Below, in pieces: positions 46,876 to 61,140 of a stretch of DNA of 64,000 nucleotides. Below the pieces are notes generated by a model. That model had not been told where the DNA came from and did no database searches. It saw only the letters and a program-made list of their open reading frames with translations. The translations under genes and the position numbers were made by a program. This DNA is from Casuarina equisetifolia (lineage: Eukaryota > Streptophyta > Magnoliopsida > Fagales > Casuarinaceae). Location of the stretch: assembly GCA_028551475.1 (NCBI GenBank), contig CM052360.1, forward strand, positions 1,538,501 to 1,602,500, in the 5' to 3' direction. Each line of letters starts with the position of its first letter. Within the stretch, counting starts at the first letter, position 1.

Positions 46876-49800
46876 TCACCACACATCAGGACGGAGTTCA
46901 CCAGTTGCTGGAGGCATCCATTTCCCAGAGTTGTATACACTCTCACCAACTTTCCAACCGGGCACATCCTTCATTACTTCAGCCTCGTACTCAAGATACT
47001 TCTTCCACTCCGAGACAAATCTGTAGGAGGCAAGCAAACAGGATTTATATTCCTTTAACCTCAGGAGGTTTAGAAAATGAGTAGGTGGTGGAAAAAACGA
47101 TCTGATAAGCTATCTGTCTACCTTTCGTCTTCTTCAGCTTGAAGGACAGGCAATATCGCCCTCCGTGCAGCATATTTTTCTTCCTTGAGCGCCCTGCAAA
47201 TGCAAATATTTTTAGAATCGGGTACATCACTTTTCGATATATCTCATTGGAAACATGATTCTCGCCACACTGAATTCTACATTAATACTTCTATAAATCA
47301 CGGTAGGCAAAAGAACAGGTACAAGATAGGGGATGACTGAAACAAAAGTATGAACAGCAGTATAAAATGAAGGTTCCAATAAGTCCAGCTACAAAAATTT
47401 CGTTTCTCCAACCTGAATTCCATACAAAACAAGTAAAACCATAAACCAAACTATTCTTGCAGGAACACAATCTTTTATTTGTAAATTGAAAAACTAGATG
47501 TCAGGGAGTGCCGCAATGGGCATTACTAGCAGAGATGAAATGCCATAAGATTTAAGAATCTCTAAGGTTTGAATGCGAGAGTTCCTTTCTCATTTGTTCT
47601 TATGACCTTACATCAAATGAAACCCCAAGGCTCTACACGCCTGTTACTCTCCATAGGTAAAATATAGCAGACCAGATATTCCTGCCCAATGATCACCTAG
47701 TCCTAATCTTTGCTTGAATGTAATTAGCAACAGCAGCATACCAAGCAATTGGTCAATAAATATTCACATTGACTTGAAGCTCATTACTTGTTGAGCTTCA
47801 TATATTTCCCTCTGTTGGAAACACTGGATACCATTAAATATTTTCGAAGAAATCAATAAGTCGAAGCTTTGACTTTATGGGGAACTTTTAATGAACAAAC
47901 AAACTCAACAGGGAAAATAGTTGAGAAGGCCAAGCCCCCACGAGATGTAGAGAAGGAAAACAGATAGAGTCCAGATCCCAAAGTTTAGTACATACAAGAA
48001 AATTGAAAGAGACTTTAAGGTGAGGTTGAAGAGATAGTTTTTAATATGAAATAGGATAAAAATGCTGCAGATACAGCTAGCTGAATGGAAACCAAAAAAT
48101 TTCATGTCTAAGCACTGATGAGATACACTCATTACTGCATCAATCAACTTAGGGCATAGTGTTCCCTACAACATAAAGAAGCTAACAGGATTTCTAAGCT
48201 TCTTAAGTCAGCAAATGATAGCAAGAAAATCGGCCGTATACCAGGACACTCTTGAGCCTCCTGTGCCCAGCGTTGCCTTCTAATAAGTCAATTTCTCCTC
48301 CCTCCCACAAAAGAGTTGGAATTCCATAAGCAGAAGCAGAACATAAGCATACAAATATGAACTTGATTCTTCAGATTCCCACCCCGAAAAAGATTCCTTG
48401 AAAGGAATAAATAAATAAATAAACTAAGAATCATTTTAGGAATGAGCAACTCAACCAAATTTCCATTTAAAGGTCAAGAATACAAATTAGTTTTAACTTT
48501 TGATTATCAAGAGTTCTTATCCCACCCTCCACTATGATACTAATATATCATTATAAATGATCACTAGCTAAAAGCAGTTAAACATTAATATCTCCAAAAG
48601 GCAGTGACGTTACCATCACCAAATGAATTACCCAAAAGTTGCATATCACAATCAACCTGATAACCACAGTTGCTAGGTCATGACTCACAACTGCCCACAG
48701 TAAACATAACATCACATGCACATTTTTTCTAAGATTACTTTGAGATAAGTTGGTAGCATCACACTGTAGTTGGGCAATGAAGAAGAGCTTAACTAGGGCA
48801 ACCACTCACTTTGCCTTACAAAAAGCAAGGTGATTTACTGACTAAAGCCTCAGTGAACAACCTTTAGAACCATCAGAACATGTGGCTATATACCAATTGA
48901 AAATACTTAGACAAAGATCTTAACTAGGGACCTTTCGTTGGCCTTGCAACATATTATATCTTGAGGAAAACACAATCCCCTCATAATTTGGTTTTGCTAA
49001 TAAATAATGTGCCCAGATTCTAATTGTTTGAACTAAAACCAGAAACCAGCGAAAATAGTTTCAACTGCCCCCTCTGCCTATTTCTATTAACTGAAGATTG
49101 GGACTATGTGACCATGGGCCAGGAATCATCTAGTCAAAAATTTAGTCATCCAGTGAAAAATTTCTGCCATACCCAAATATTGCATGATGTAGATTTTCTT
49201 TGTTGGTCAAAGACAAGACAGTCACATGATGCTTTTGACATGAGTGCTGGGTTACTTGATCTGGAATCAACTAGGAACATTGTGCCAATCACATCTTCCT
49301 TTTGAATGAAGAAGTTAAGGCAGATGCCAGATTCTTCAAGGAGTAACATGAGCAATCAAACCAATCCCCATACCCAATATGTATCTAGTTCTCTGTCTTT
49401 ACATGAACAACATATTCATAAATTACAATCCAGCTTTTTTTCCCCCTTGAAAGACTAGCATTTCCTGTTCCCACCATCTGCGAAGATCAGATTACCTAAC
49501 CCAACGCAGGGGGTTGTTACTATCGTAATACAAACGACAGATATACTATCATGATCTGAAACGCACTAACGTGAAATTATTGCCAATCAACGTTTTACAA
49601 AACGTCAACCTTATTACATTCCAAAGCAAACTTCTCAGGTTTCAACAAATGGGATGTTCTCAACTCCCGCCCTTGAATGACTTCAGGACACGCGGCATAT
49701 AACTGGTCACATTTACTGCTCCACCAAAAAATCCGAATATACAACCTCACAGCGGATAGACAGCTAAGCTCAAAAAAATAAAATCCCAAAAGAAGAGGAA

Positions 49801-50312
49801 AACTGTCCAAGCAATGGAAAAGATGGTAGCTAGAACAGCAAAACCTACAGGACCCACCTCATTTCTAGAGCCCATCTCACTGAACCATCGAATCCCCAAA
49901 CTCTTCCAACCAATATCCGAGAACAAATAAACAAAACAAAGATCTACGAATCAACGATCATACCCTCCGCATCTCCAATCAACCGTTTTCACAAAAGATT
50001 CACCACCCAGATAAGAAAATCCATTGAAAAAATAAAAAAAGATAAAGAACGATAACAACGAAGAAGCTGATAACGATTGCGATTGAGAAATGCTGACCTG
50101 CGGATCTTGTTGCCCTTGCCCACCTGGTACATACCCCATGAGAAAGCACCGAAAGCAGCAAGAAATATAGCCACAGCACTTGGCCCCTTGTTGGGTATTC
50201 GCCGGGCGTACCGGACCGGCGGAAACCCACCCGGAGGCGGCCCGTCCTGGAGGACTGGCATGTCCTTCACGCTGGCCATCCCTGGCTTCTTCCTTATCGC
50301 TGCCTCCGTCAT
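46876..50312 (-). CDS. NDUFA13: NADH dehydrogenase 1 alpha subcomplex subunit 13 (GRIM-19 / B16.6)
   Basis: An accessory subunit of mitochondrial complex I, in the inner membrane. Three exons: 50312-50098, 47193-47122 and 47020-46876, all GT-AG, with introns of 2904 and 101 bases: 143 residues, the usual plant length. It starts [20 protein letters not shown], then [20 protein letters not shown], one membrane helix ([20 protein letters not shown]), exon 2 [19 protein letters not shown], and exon 3 ending [16 protein letters not shown]. The start was chosen at MTEAAIRKK; an in-frame ATG six codons upstream also exists. No defect is seen. Its 3' half is the source of the passenger fragments at 17.8, 24.4, 26.6 and 32.6 kb. 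Confidence 0.96.
47194..50097 (-). other. Large intron 2 of NDUFA13
   Basis: No further coding exon or element is recognised in these 2.9 kb. The part nearest exon 2 (to about 47640) is the piece copied into the P450 array, where it is joined to F-box exon 4. Open frames in the intron have no family signature. Confidence 0.6.
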
Positions 50313-53045
50313 CTTCGCTCTCTCCTTCACTCTCTGTCTCTGTAGAATTCGGAAATTTGGAAGCTCTGAGAAGCCGAGTGGGGGTAGATTGGGGATGGAG
50401 CTCAGGAAATTTTCGACGCAGCGAGCAAGGCCAAGAGTGCAGAGCTGGTGGCGATAGTATACTACCGGATGTAGGATAGTATAATTTCACCAATTAGTAC
50501 GAGAAACGTGGCACGGGAGGATAGGAGGCATGGGATGAAAGGTCACAGCAAGTCGCACAACCAGGACTTATAACAACAAAATATATTGTCATTTTTTTCT
50601 GTTGCAACAAAAGATGATAACATAAGTTAAGAAAATAGAAAACAGATTATTATTATCATTATTCCACCTTGGATTTTATTTAGAACAATAAGTTAAAATT
50701 GCAAGAAAAATCAACTTAGTAAATAAAGGAAAAAGAGAGGAATAACATATAGTATATATGGTTTAGGCCTTTTTCTACATCCATAAGAATAATTCTTATG
50801 ATATTGATTTACTTGACAAGCATATGAATGATTTCTTTATCTTAAAAATTAAATATTCATTTTTGGTTAAATAATAAATTGGAATTTTAATCAAATTCTC
50901 TTATTAAACTCATAATGTCATCAACTTATCGTAAATTGTTTAATTAAAATTGATAAATTTGTGCTTACTAAAAATTATGTATCATTATTATGTGTATATT
51001 CACAAAAAAAAAAATATGCGAAAAAAATTGCAAGTTGGCCAATTAACCAAACCATCGCAACTTTTTCATATCAATATCATTGACTTTCAAATGGAACAAA
51101 ATTTAAAACATTTAGACATTGGATGATATTCCATATACCAAAAGATTGAGGCATGTTTTTAGGTCCTTGTTTCCTATAAAGAAATAATAGCATTTTCTTG
51201 TTGATTGTGGGTGCAAATGTTAAAAATAATTTAATTTCCTCCCTTGAAACTAATTATTAAGCAGATGAAACACTCTAGTTCATTAAAAAGACGCAGAATT
51301 AAGAAATTAACAATATAATACAGCCATTACTTCTTTATGTTATTTTTTTGGCATCCTCAATGGCTTTTTATAAGCTTATTTGGAGCCTTTTCTTTTGTCA
51401 ATATTCAATACTTGAGATAAAACATAATGAGAGTATCACCAATTTTTTTATTTTGAAATCTTAGTTTTTGGGTCAATTTGTAGACCGTTGAGTTCAAAGA
51501 TTTAAAAATTTAACTTAAAAGTTAATTTCACAATTAATTTTTTTATTTTTTATTTTAAGTTTTATCTCAAGAATCTTTTTATTTTATTTTATGTAAGTCT
51601 TTGACTTATACATATTTTTTATATAATTAAGTTCTAGTTTCTATAGATGGAGCAAATTTAACTTGACTCGTGTCAAGTTAAAAGATTCAAAGGCATTGAA
51701 TTCACAACCTAAGAAATGGTTCATGAGTGTTTTATTGGTTTTGTAATGTGGGGTCGAAGGTTGAAAGCATAAAGGAATATCCGAGAACTACATAAATAAA
51801 CACTTCTCTAAAAACTAATTGGTGGTCCAATTTTTTGGGTTTGAATTATTTGTAATCCTTAATACGGCATAGAAAAAGGTCCGGAAAATGAAAATTGAAG
51901 GGGGTTTTTTAATATCAAGAGCTCTTCTTCAATAAATAAAATCCAACACTCCTTTTTTTAAAATAAAAAAATTTGACATTGATCTCACTGCAAGATTTGC
52001 TTAGCACAATTGATCACAAAGATTTATGGGCTTTAATCGTTATTTAAGAGGTCCCTTAATACGATTAATTAGAACGGCCCAAACAATTTCAACGATTCCA
52101 TTGGTCATAAGAACCGGTAGAAAGCTATGAAGCCGAGTCATATCTCAAACATTGAGATGATTGAATTTCGAGAACGAATGCTTGTTATGTAATTGCCTTA
52201 TAATTTTACAATTTATGTTACAAAAATGATGTGATACATACTTTATACTTGCGAATAAAACTATCATGAAAACCATTTTCTTAGATTTGATGCGAGAGAT
52301 AGAATAATTTGAATCTAAGACGTTGGGAGCTTCAATCAATAGCCTTGTCATTGAGCTGTTATACGAGATTTTGGGTTATTTAGATCTTGTTTAAACATCT
52401 TTTTAAACAAAAAATGTTGGATTGAAAATAGTAATTTTTATTATTATGAAGGAGTAATTACAATACATTCAAAAACTTTTGTCTCTTAGTCAATATTAAA
52501 TTTTTCCATAATCTTTCATTTTAATATTAATTGAAAATTTTACTAACTACTTACCACATGATCACAATCATTAGTTTACATATTTATTCTTATAATTTCC
52601 ACTCCAAATATCTAATAAAAGATTTTATTACTTTTTAATTAACTTTCGAATAATTATAAACTTTTCTAACAATCGCACTTTATTTTCATGGTGACAGCAG
52701 CTTGATCTGTCTTGGACATCTTTTATTTTCTTTTTATCTTTTTTGAACATGCACGTAAAAAAGGAGTAGCTTTTTGATGGGGGTCCAATGAAACAAGGGC
52801 TTTTGAAGTCACGTAGAAACCTTGAACCATGCCCAAATCGTTCGATTTCAGTGGTGGAAAATCATACTCGTGAGCACTACTCCGGGGAATAAAAAACGCA
52901 AAACCCTTAAACCCTAGAAGCTGCCAGTTGATGCTTCTAGACCCTTCATCACTTCCTTTTAAAAGCACCCCGTCTCAGTTTCTCTCTCGCTTCCCCTAAA
53001 CATCGTCTGTCTTGGTCTGTTCTCGCTGTCTCTGCCATTTCCATC
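50313..53045. promoter_or_regulatory. Intergenic region with CPN60 promoter and heat-shock-like element
   Basis: 50.5-52.7 kb is AT-rich with no recognisable gene or element. Close to CPN60, TTCTAGACCCTTC at 52935-52947 matches the heat-shock element pattern (TTC-nn-GAA-nn-TTC) with one base off. Ten bases on is a TATA-like TTTTAAAA (52957-52964), then a pyrimidine-rich leader to the ATG at 53046. Heat induction of CPN60 is an inference from this layout. Confidence 0.45.
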
Positions 53046-56000
53046 ATGTACCGCTTCGCCTCTAGCCTCGCCTCCAGGGCTCGGTGCGTGTTCTTTTCTG
53101 ATTCTTTTCCAATTGGGTTTCTCTCATTATGCTCCTGTTCCTTTTGGTTGAGGAGAGAATGTTATAAATCAAAGTTTTCGATGTGGGTTTTCTATTTTTG
53201 ATTGTTTGGGGATGGGAAATGGTAAAAGATTGGAACTTTCTTCCAAGCAGCTTTGGAACAGGAGTTTCAGGGATAAGCACTCCTGGTTTTATTGTTTTAT
53301 ATTTTGAGTTTCTCAGTGAGCGAGTGAGATTTTAATTTCTTTGTTATTCTATTTGGATTGTGCAGGGTCGCTAGGAGCAGTGCCCAGCAGGTGGGAGAAC
53401 TAGTTGTTGGATCTCCTTAAACTGTAGAGCGTCTGTTGATTGTCTGTGCCAATGTTTGTCTTGATCTCTTTGCTTTTCTGTGTATAGGTTGGTAGTAGAA
53501 TAAGTTGGAGCAGGAATTATGCAGCGAAGGACATCAGGTTTGGAGTGGAGGCCCGGGCTCTGATGCTCAAGGGTGTCGAAGAGCTAGCAGATGCGGTTAG
53601 AGTCACCATGGGTCCAAAGGTACTCCATGGCTTACTAACTGCATCCTAATTGATATCTCATTTTTGATGGGTAATTTGTATCTCATATTGACAACAAATT
53701 TAAAAAGCATTGGCGCTTCAGGTGGTTTTGGGTCCCATAGATCAATCATTTGAAGTGAACCTGTTCTTTATTGAAGCTTATACGTAGACCACAGGTTGTG
53801 GTTTTTTTTTTTTTTAAATTAAATTACATATTGGTGTGATTGTATGCTGATTTGTGCGGGTAAAATCTCTGGCAATGTAAATGTATTAGTTCTTTTTACT
53901 AGGTACAGAAATACATAAACGTATTGTTTCAGGCATTTCGGGATGAAAAAGCAGATTTTTCTTCATTCCTGCGAAAGAAATGTTACGTATTCAGGAGGTC
54001 TCTGAGAAGTTTTTGGGAATGAACTTTTGCACTTTTCTCTTAGCAATTATGCTTTCTATCCCGTAGAAAATTAGTTCAAAAAGGTTAAGAAAGCAAAAAA
54101 GTACTGTTACCCATTGTTTTGTGTAAACTTTTTCTTTTGTTAATGTTGGATGGGCTAACGTGATTAAATAATTCTTGACATTGGTGTTTTACTGCTGAAG
54201 GGACGCAATGTGGTTATTGAACAAAGTTGGGGTGCCCCTAAAGTGACAAAAGATGGTGTAACCGTTGCAAAGAGCATTGAATTTAAGGACAAAGTTAAGA
54301 ATATTGGTGCTAGTCTTGTGAAACAGGTTGCAAATGCCACCAATGATACCGCAGGGGATGGTAAGGTCTTTGCCATTGAAGCATTTTGGTGGCAACTTGG
54401 ATAATCTGTGTTTGATGTATCTGCTCATTTATTTTTGTTGTTTTCAGTTGTTATAGATAATGCCTTGAGCTGTATTCTTATGTATGAGAACTTTTCTGTA
54501 TTTGCAGGGACCACCTGTGCCACAGTGCTTACCCGAGCAATATTTACCGAAGGGTGCAAGTCAGTTGCTGCTGGGATGAATGCCATGGACTTAAGACGAG
54601 GTATTACCATGGCAGTCGATGCTGTTGTTACACATTTGAAGAGCAGAGCACGAATGATCAGCACATCTGAAGAAATAGCACAGGTCTGGTGGATCAGTTC
54701 TAGTAACTTAGCCTCTAGCAGCTTGAGTTCTTTGGTCCTGGGGTTTTATATGAGCAAAGCTTGTGATGGTTAATCTAAAATCTTTCAATGTAATAGGTTG
54801 GGACAATATCAGCAAACGGAGAGAGAGAAATTGGTGAGTTGATTGCCAGGGCCATGGAGAAAGTTGGCAAAGAAGGAGTGATCACAATCCAAGTAATTTG
54901 CTTATTATTTATACATTTTATTTTCTCACTGTCACTAGCGAAAACTTTCTCTTTGTTTTTCTGGTCACAACCCCATCTTTTTATCCCTCCTGTATCCGAT
55001 ATGCTCCCTGCCTTTTTGGTGTTCAATTTTTCTGAAAAAGTTGGGTCTTTTTTAACCATGCAGGATGGAAAGACATTGTATAATGAGTTGGAAGTTGTTG
55101 AAGGCATGAAGCTAGACAGGGGTTACATATCCCCTTACTTCATTACTAACCAGAAAAACCAGAAATGTGTAAGTTTTTTCCTTTCCTCATGATATAAATG
55201 CCTGGTTTATAGGACTTCAGAGTACCATTCGCTTGCTGAATAGTTGTCCAAGACCATTCCCCCCCCCCCAGAGTAATGAGAACTCAGACTTGGTTCACTT
55301 TTAAATTAATTCCTCATGTCTGTGTCTTTTCAGGAATTGGAAGACCCTCTCATTCTAATTCACGAGAAGAAGATCTCCAGTTTAAATGCTGTCATTAAAG
55401 TATTAGAGTTGGCTTTGAAGGTAAGCAGCTTCTGATAAATCAACTCTTGACTTAAGTGGATTCATCTTCTATCAATTGATTTATTCTTCTCACACTTCAT
55501 TTTATGCAGAGACAAAGGCCCTTACTAATTGTTGCTGAAGATGTGGAAAGTGAGGCTCTGGCAACTCTTATCCTGAACAAGCTTCGTGCTGGAATCAAGG
55601 TTGGACTTTTATGTTTGGGTTGTTGGTGGTGTTTCTTTACTGCACTTTATGATTCGTTCTTGATACAGGGGTTGCATGTTTTGCTAAACTGATATGACTG
55701 CATTGCTGCAGGTCTGCGCTATCAAGGCACCTGGTTTTGGTGAAAACAGGAAATCTGGCCTGCAGGATCTAGCTGTTCTTACCGGAGGAGAGGTGAGTCT
55801 ACTGTCCTGTTCCAGTTTAAACTTCCCAATTTTCTGATTCCGCATGACCCTGATCTGTCTTGCCTGTATATGTCAGCTCATTACGGAAGAGCTCGGCATG
55901 AATCTTGAGAAGGTGGATCTGGAGATGCTTGGCTCTTGCAAAAAGGTAAGCTTGAATACCATGTGAAATTTATATTTGTATTCCTGAACTTTGGATAGTG

Positions 56001-57522
56001 TAAGTTACCTTCTTTGTGAACAATTCGAATTGGCAAGTGGGGAACACTGTACTTTATTTGAAGACAATTCTAGAACTAGGCTCTGATTGGTCACACTTGA
56101 CAAATTTCGGTCAATAAATTTTTGCTGGAATGTAGATATTAGATCTTGTTGTATACTAATTTTCAGAGGACATTTGTGTTTCTTGTTTTAGGTCACAGTA
56201 TCGAAAGATGACACTGTTATCCTTGATGGTGCTGGTGACAAGAAGTCTATTGAGGAGAGATGTGAACAGGTTTGTCTGGGTACCTCTACTTATTTTTTGC
56301 AGTCCTTTTTGCAGTTATTTGATGTTTGAACTGTGACAATTAATTAATCAGCTGTCACTAAATTACTTGAGAAATATATTTGTAACAAACTAACTTGGAT
56401 CTCTCGAAAGAGCAAGTCGCTGATGTTTACTATAATTCTGACTACAGATCCGATCAGCTATAGAAAACAGCACTTCTGACTATGACAAAGAAAAATTACA
56501 AGAGAGGTTGGCGAAGCTTTCTGGTGGTGTCGCCGTCTTGAAGGTCGGACTACTATTTTGTATTCAACATTTTTTGAACTGTACTAAGTACTGCAACAAG
56601 TCTTACCTAGGAAAATTGTCTGGTAGTGTAGCGAACCAACAAATGGTTGAAATTTGCTTTATTTGCAGATTGGAGGAGCTAGTGAAGCTGAGGTTGGTGA
56701 AAAGAAGGATAGAGTGACAGATGCTTTAAATGCCACAAAGGCCGCTGTCGAGGAGGGTATAGTACCAGGTAATGTCATTTACCTGTCATTCTGTTGTTGT
56801 CTGGTCGGAACTCAAATCAGTGGACAGAGCTTACAGAAGCTTGTCGTTCTCTCCTGCAGGTGGTGGTGTTGCTCTTCTTTACGCATCGAAAGAGTTGGAT
56901 AAGCTTGAAACTGCCAATTTTGATCAGAAGATTGGTGTTCAGATTATTCAGAATGCTCTGAAGGTATGTCTTCTGTATAATCCTTTGAATCAATTATTCA
57001 AAAATACATAATCTTTTACTCGTATTGGTAACATTCATTCTCCAATATGGTCCCGTCTATGGGTTCTGCAGAAATTTGGTATATTCATAATTATAATGTT
57101 CTCATTTTTATTTTTTTTTTATCAATGCAGACACCTGTGCACACAATTGCAGCCAATGCTGGAGTTGAGGGGGCTGTTGTTGTTGGCAAGCTGCTGGAAG
57201 AAGAAGACCCTGACAAAGGATACGATGCAGCCAAAGGTGAATATGTTGATATGGTGAAGGCCGGAATTATTGACCCCGTGAAAGTAATCAGGACTGCTCT
57301 GGTTGATGCAGCAAGGTAAGATATCGGTTCTTCTTCTTCTTCTTCTTTTTTCTATGTTAGGGCTTGTATCTGTCATTTAATTCTGTGTTAATCTTCATTT
57401 CACCTTCTGTATTCAGTGTGTCGTCCTTGATGACAACGACCGAAGCTATTGTGACCGAAATTCCCAAGGAGGAGAAAGAGGTTCCGGCAATGGGCGGCGG
57501 CATGGGCGGCATGGATTATTAA
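53046..57522 (+). CDS. CPN60: Mitochondrial chaperonin 60 (HSP60)
   Basis: A subunit of the mitochondrial GroEL-type folding chamber; it binds and hydrolyses ATP and works with CPN10. Seventeen coding exons: 53046-53083, 53366-53390, 53488-53619, 54201-54360, 54508-54683, 54797-54892, 55064-55168, 55334-55420, 55510-55599, 55712-55792, 55877-55945, 56192-56269, 56448-56543, 56669-56768, 56860-56963, 57131-57315 and 57417-57522. These total 1728 bases, 575 residues, all in frame. Residues 1 to about 32 are a basic mitochondrial presequence ([18 protein letters not shown]) ending near [15 protein letters not shown]-site words include [30 protein letters not shown] with its catalytic Asp, and [13 protein letters not shown]. 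The C-terminus has the Gly-Met tail [15 protein letters not shown] lies at 57729. Intact. Confidence 0.97.
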
Positions 57523-58087
57523 GTACATGATTTAATAGCCTTATCATTTCCATTCCAGATCCATGCCTGATGCAAAATCAGGGAGTTTTGTGTCTTGGTT
57601 AGTTTGATCATAAGGGATCCATGTAACCATTGTAAAAGAACAGCTTAGGTAGCTTGGTGATTTAGGATGAAACTGTGATTGCTGCTGCAATGAGGAGTCG
57701 AGATGTATCGGGACTATGATTTTTTCCCAATAAATCAATGTTTTATTTTCTTTTAACTGGTCATGGATTTTGCTTGGTCAGGATATTTCCTTGTATTTGG
57801 AATGCATATATAAAAGTTCTGACTCCCTTTTTATCATTTTGTTGTGAAACCTAATGGAAATGGGGTTTACAGGAATGTCCCCACAAAAAAAAAAAAACAA
57901 CAACAACAACATAAGAACCTCAACCTCTCAGCTGAGTTCTCAAAAGACAGAAAGGAGTCCTGACAGGGGGCTACAAGAAGCTAAGCTATATCCCACAACC
58001 GCAGCAATAAATAGCGATTAAGTTTGACATACATGGATCTCAGAGGACCGCAAACAAATATGAATAGGTGCCGGAGCAACTTTCGCA
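57523..58087. other. Convergent 3' region between CPN60 (+) and ING1 (-)
   Basis: Holds the CPN60 3' untranslated region (poly(A) signal AATAAA at 57729-57734), an A/CAA-rich run near 57885-57910 and the ING1 3' untranslated region. No gene is seen. Confidence 0.6.
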
Positions 58088-61000
58088 TCATCTACCTTTG
58101 CGACGATACTTCAGCGCAGAGCAATCTGGACAATACCATTTTCCCCTCGGTTGTTCTTTCAGACCAACACAACCAAAATGGAACCATTCTATTTTGCACT
58201 GGCCAGATAGGCATGGTATCAGATCAAAGTATAGCATAAAAGAAATAAGGGACGTACATAGAGAAGAATCACATACGTCAGGGTTATCACAAGCAACCAT
58301 CTCCCCGTAGCTAACTTGGTTACAGATGCAGTATGTGGGTTCGTTTGGATCCACTGGTAGATCTAAATCCATACCAGTAGGATTTGCAGCCATAGTTCCT
58401 GCTTCTGTTGCCGCCACAGAAGCTGCTGTTGCCTGGCGTGTTCTGGCAGAAATAGGTCATTTCAAATCATTGTATGCACATAATTACATAATCAAACTGA
58501 TGTAGAGAAGGTGTTATTGTCTAAAATCAAGGGAAAAGGCATACTCTTCCCTCTCAGCCCTCTTGCTTGTTTTATTGTGAGGTTCTTGCCTTCTTTCCCT
58601 CTCAATTTATTTTTTCAGAGGGTAGAGGAAATCCCCTCCATCCCTTTTAAATGTTTCACTATCCACTGATAATTTTCACAGCTAATGTCACCTTTGCAAG
58701 AAAAAGAACCAAACAATGGATCTCATTCCTTTCGATGTTGTAAAAGTAATCAACAGAAAAACATCAAAAAAGAACTTCCTCTAATGAATATTCAACATAG
58801 AACTTATAGAACAAGAAAAATTGAAGCAGGGTGAAAAGCCTATAAAGAAGCATATAAGGGTAAAGATAGATACTTCTTGCGTCCTCCTCTGCCACTTTCA
58901 CTCCCTCTTCCAGCTTTTGTACTACCATCGTGACTTGGAGCAGGCACTGCACTTGCAGCAGCAGTCTCTCTCTCTGTCATAAACATTGTCATTATCTAGC
59001 GTAAGAAAGTTTACATAGCAAGGCATAAATACATAAACCTTTGAAGTAAAGGAGTTGATACATATCATTAATTCATGAGAAATGGAAGATTAGTGTACCA
59101 CGTCGAAGCTCTTCATCAAACTTTTTCAAGTATTGATCAAGTTGCTGTATGTGAGTATCTACCTGAAGCATTGTTATAAATGGACACAATCAGCAAAGTA
59201 AATGAACCATGAGAACCCAATTCCGTGAAGAATGAGGGGAGATTATATGCTTTACAGTGGATGCAGTAGCAAGAATCACCAAAACTAACGAAACACTGAT
59301 CTATCCAGGCAATATTACCAATCTTGTGGGCAGGCATCACTTCCTGGATCTAGTTCAAGTGGCTAATAATCAATCAGAAAGGTCCTAACTTCAGGCTTCA
59401 ATTGTCTTTCTCCAATATTTACAAACACTCAAGAAACTGATGATCTTTCTTTTCATGAGTAACATTAAATATTGGACAGAATGCTAGAAATAAACGAAGC
59501 AACAAACAAATCTATTGAGTGAAAATCTAGCTTCTAAAAATAATGGCATCATACACAACACCAGCTAAATGGAATTATAGGTTTCTACTGTTTGATCCAA
59601 AATCACTTAAATCTCATGTTGCATTTAATTATTGTTTAGTAAGCAGTAAATCACCCAAAAGGCCACATAAAACTGGCATGTACTGTTCTATTAACCACTG
59701 CTCTGGAACTACGTCCCATAAATTCTTACAAGTGACCATCAATTCCAATAGGTTCAAATCATGCTGCGAAAAATATTTTATCTCAATATACTATAATGCT
59801 CAGAGCAGGGGCATGAAAAGTGCAAGAAAGGTAGACGTTTTCATCTAAGCCAATGAGATCCAATCAGCACTCATAATAAACAGATAGCATTCAGTCCAAA
59901 TATGCATTACACCATAAATACTTTTATCTCAGTGCACGTGTATACTAATGGCATTGTATATAAAAAACATCTTTCAGAACTGGCTATTCTGTATCTCATC
60001 CTTAGAGCAAATTAGAAGTATCTCCATACTTCAGGTTTAACATAATAACATTCTTTCTAGGAAAGAGAAGAATTATTCAGAGATAAGATTTTCAAACAAC
60101 TGATTAGGCAAAAAGAGTCAAAGAAAGATATGACCATCAGAATCCCAGGTCAGAAATAATGCAAGAATGGGCAGCAACCTAATTGCAAGAAAAAATGGAC
60201 ACTCCAAATACCAGATCATATGCCTGAACAGCCAACGCCACCTTTTCATCTGCAATCCTGATGCTATGCTTTTGCTCATCAAGCGCATCATCTGAGAATC
60301 TAACAAGTGAAGTATTTGGTGTACTACTTCCAGACCTAACTCCTCTCCTGATTTCCTCTATTTCTTGTTCACAACGCTGTTCATTTTGTCTCTGGATATC
60401 TGCTCATGAGTAAGAAAATAGCAAAACTTAAACCATCCATTTGTCCATATACTGGACTTAGTTTCACTTAAAGCAACAATGACAATAAAAAGAGCACAAA
60501 ATCCAGAAACTAAAAGCAAACTCTAAAATCCTGTTGACAGGATGAATATTTTTATATCAATATCCACCATAGCAGAAACGGAAAGCTTATCACACATACA
60601 AAATATAAATTCAAACTCCGGTGGCAACACCATTACTTGCTTAACTACAATACCAATACAAACACGTCTCAAACCAAATAGAATGGTCGGAACAGAAATT
60701 TGACATACGACTCCTTCACAACTTCTAAGAAAATGAACACACGACAACGGTTCTTGATGCATAACAGACCAAATTGATGGCGTCTGGACTTTCTGCGTAT
60801 GGTAACCATAAAAGCACACTAATGACAATGGTGGGAATGACAATGACGATGACCATACCTTGCAGACTCTTATCAAGGTCACGCAGCAAAGCATACTTCT
60901 TTTGCAGAATTCCGGGCAGCGAATCCAAATCTGCGTGAATCAAAGAACTTAAATGTGGTGCTAAAAACATCATTGTCACTACAGATTACTTACGAACGCA

Positions 61001-61140
61001 CTAAACATCGCAAAAGAACCCTAAAAAAAGAAAGAAAATTACTCGCGTACTACGATATGCGATTAGGGTTTTGGTACAATCGGGCGGTAAGATTATTGGA
61101 GAAGACGCTTACTGGCTTGGAACTCATCGAGGAAGGACAT
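58088..61140 (-). CDS. ING1: PHD-finger chromatin reader ING1
   Basis: A nuclear ING-family protein that reads trimethylated histone H3 Lys4 and works in histone acetyltransferase/deacetylase complexes. Seven exons: 61140-61113, 60930-60859, 60399-60212, 59162-59099, 58973-58874, 58442-58277 and 58198-58088; 729 bases, 242 residues, all frames consistent (Arabidopsis ING1 is slightly shorter). N-terminal ING domain: [20 protein letters not shown], then [20 protein letters not shown], then [21 protein letters not shown] Ser/Gly/Arg-rich linker ([13 protein letters not shown]) could carry a nuclear signal. The PHD finger shows Cys4-His-Cys3 spacing ([40 protein letters not shown]). A basic tail KYRRKGR ends the protein. 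Exon 1 has only nine codons, so automated gene calls may miss it. Confidence 0.95.

Noticed and set aside
49951-50493. 180-codon minus-strand frame starting [10 protein letters not shown]
   Set aside because: It runs out of frame over NDUFA13 exon 1 and its leader. The NDUFA13 frame itself matches the complex I subunit along its full length.
60523-60979. Minus-strand frames of 123 and 84 codons
   Set aside because: They lie mainly in ING1 intron 2 and overlap exon 2. Only the [19 protein letters not shown] segment is real ING1 coding sequence, and it is covered by that gene.
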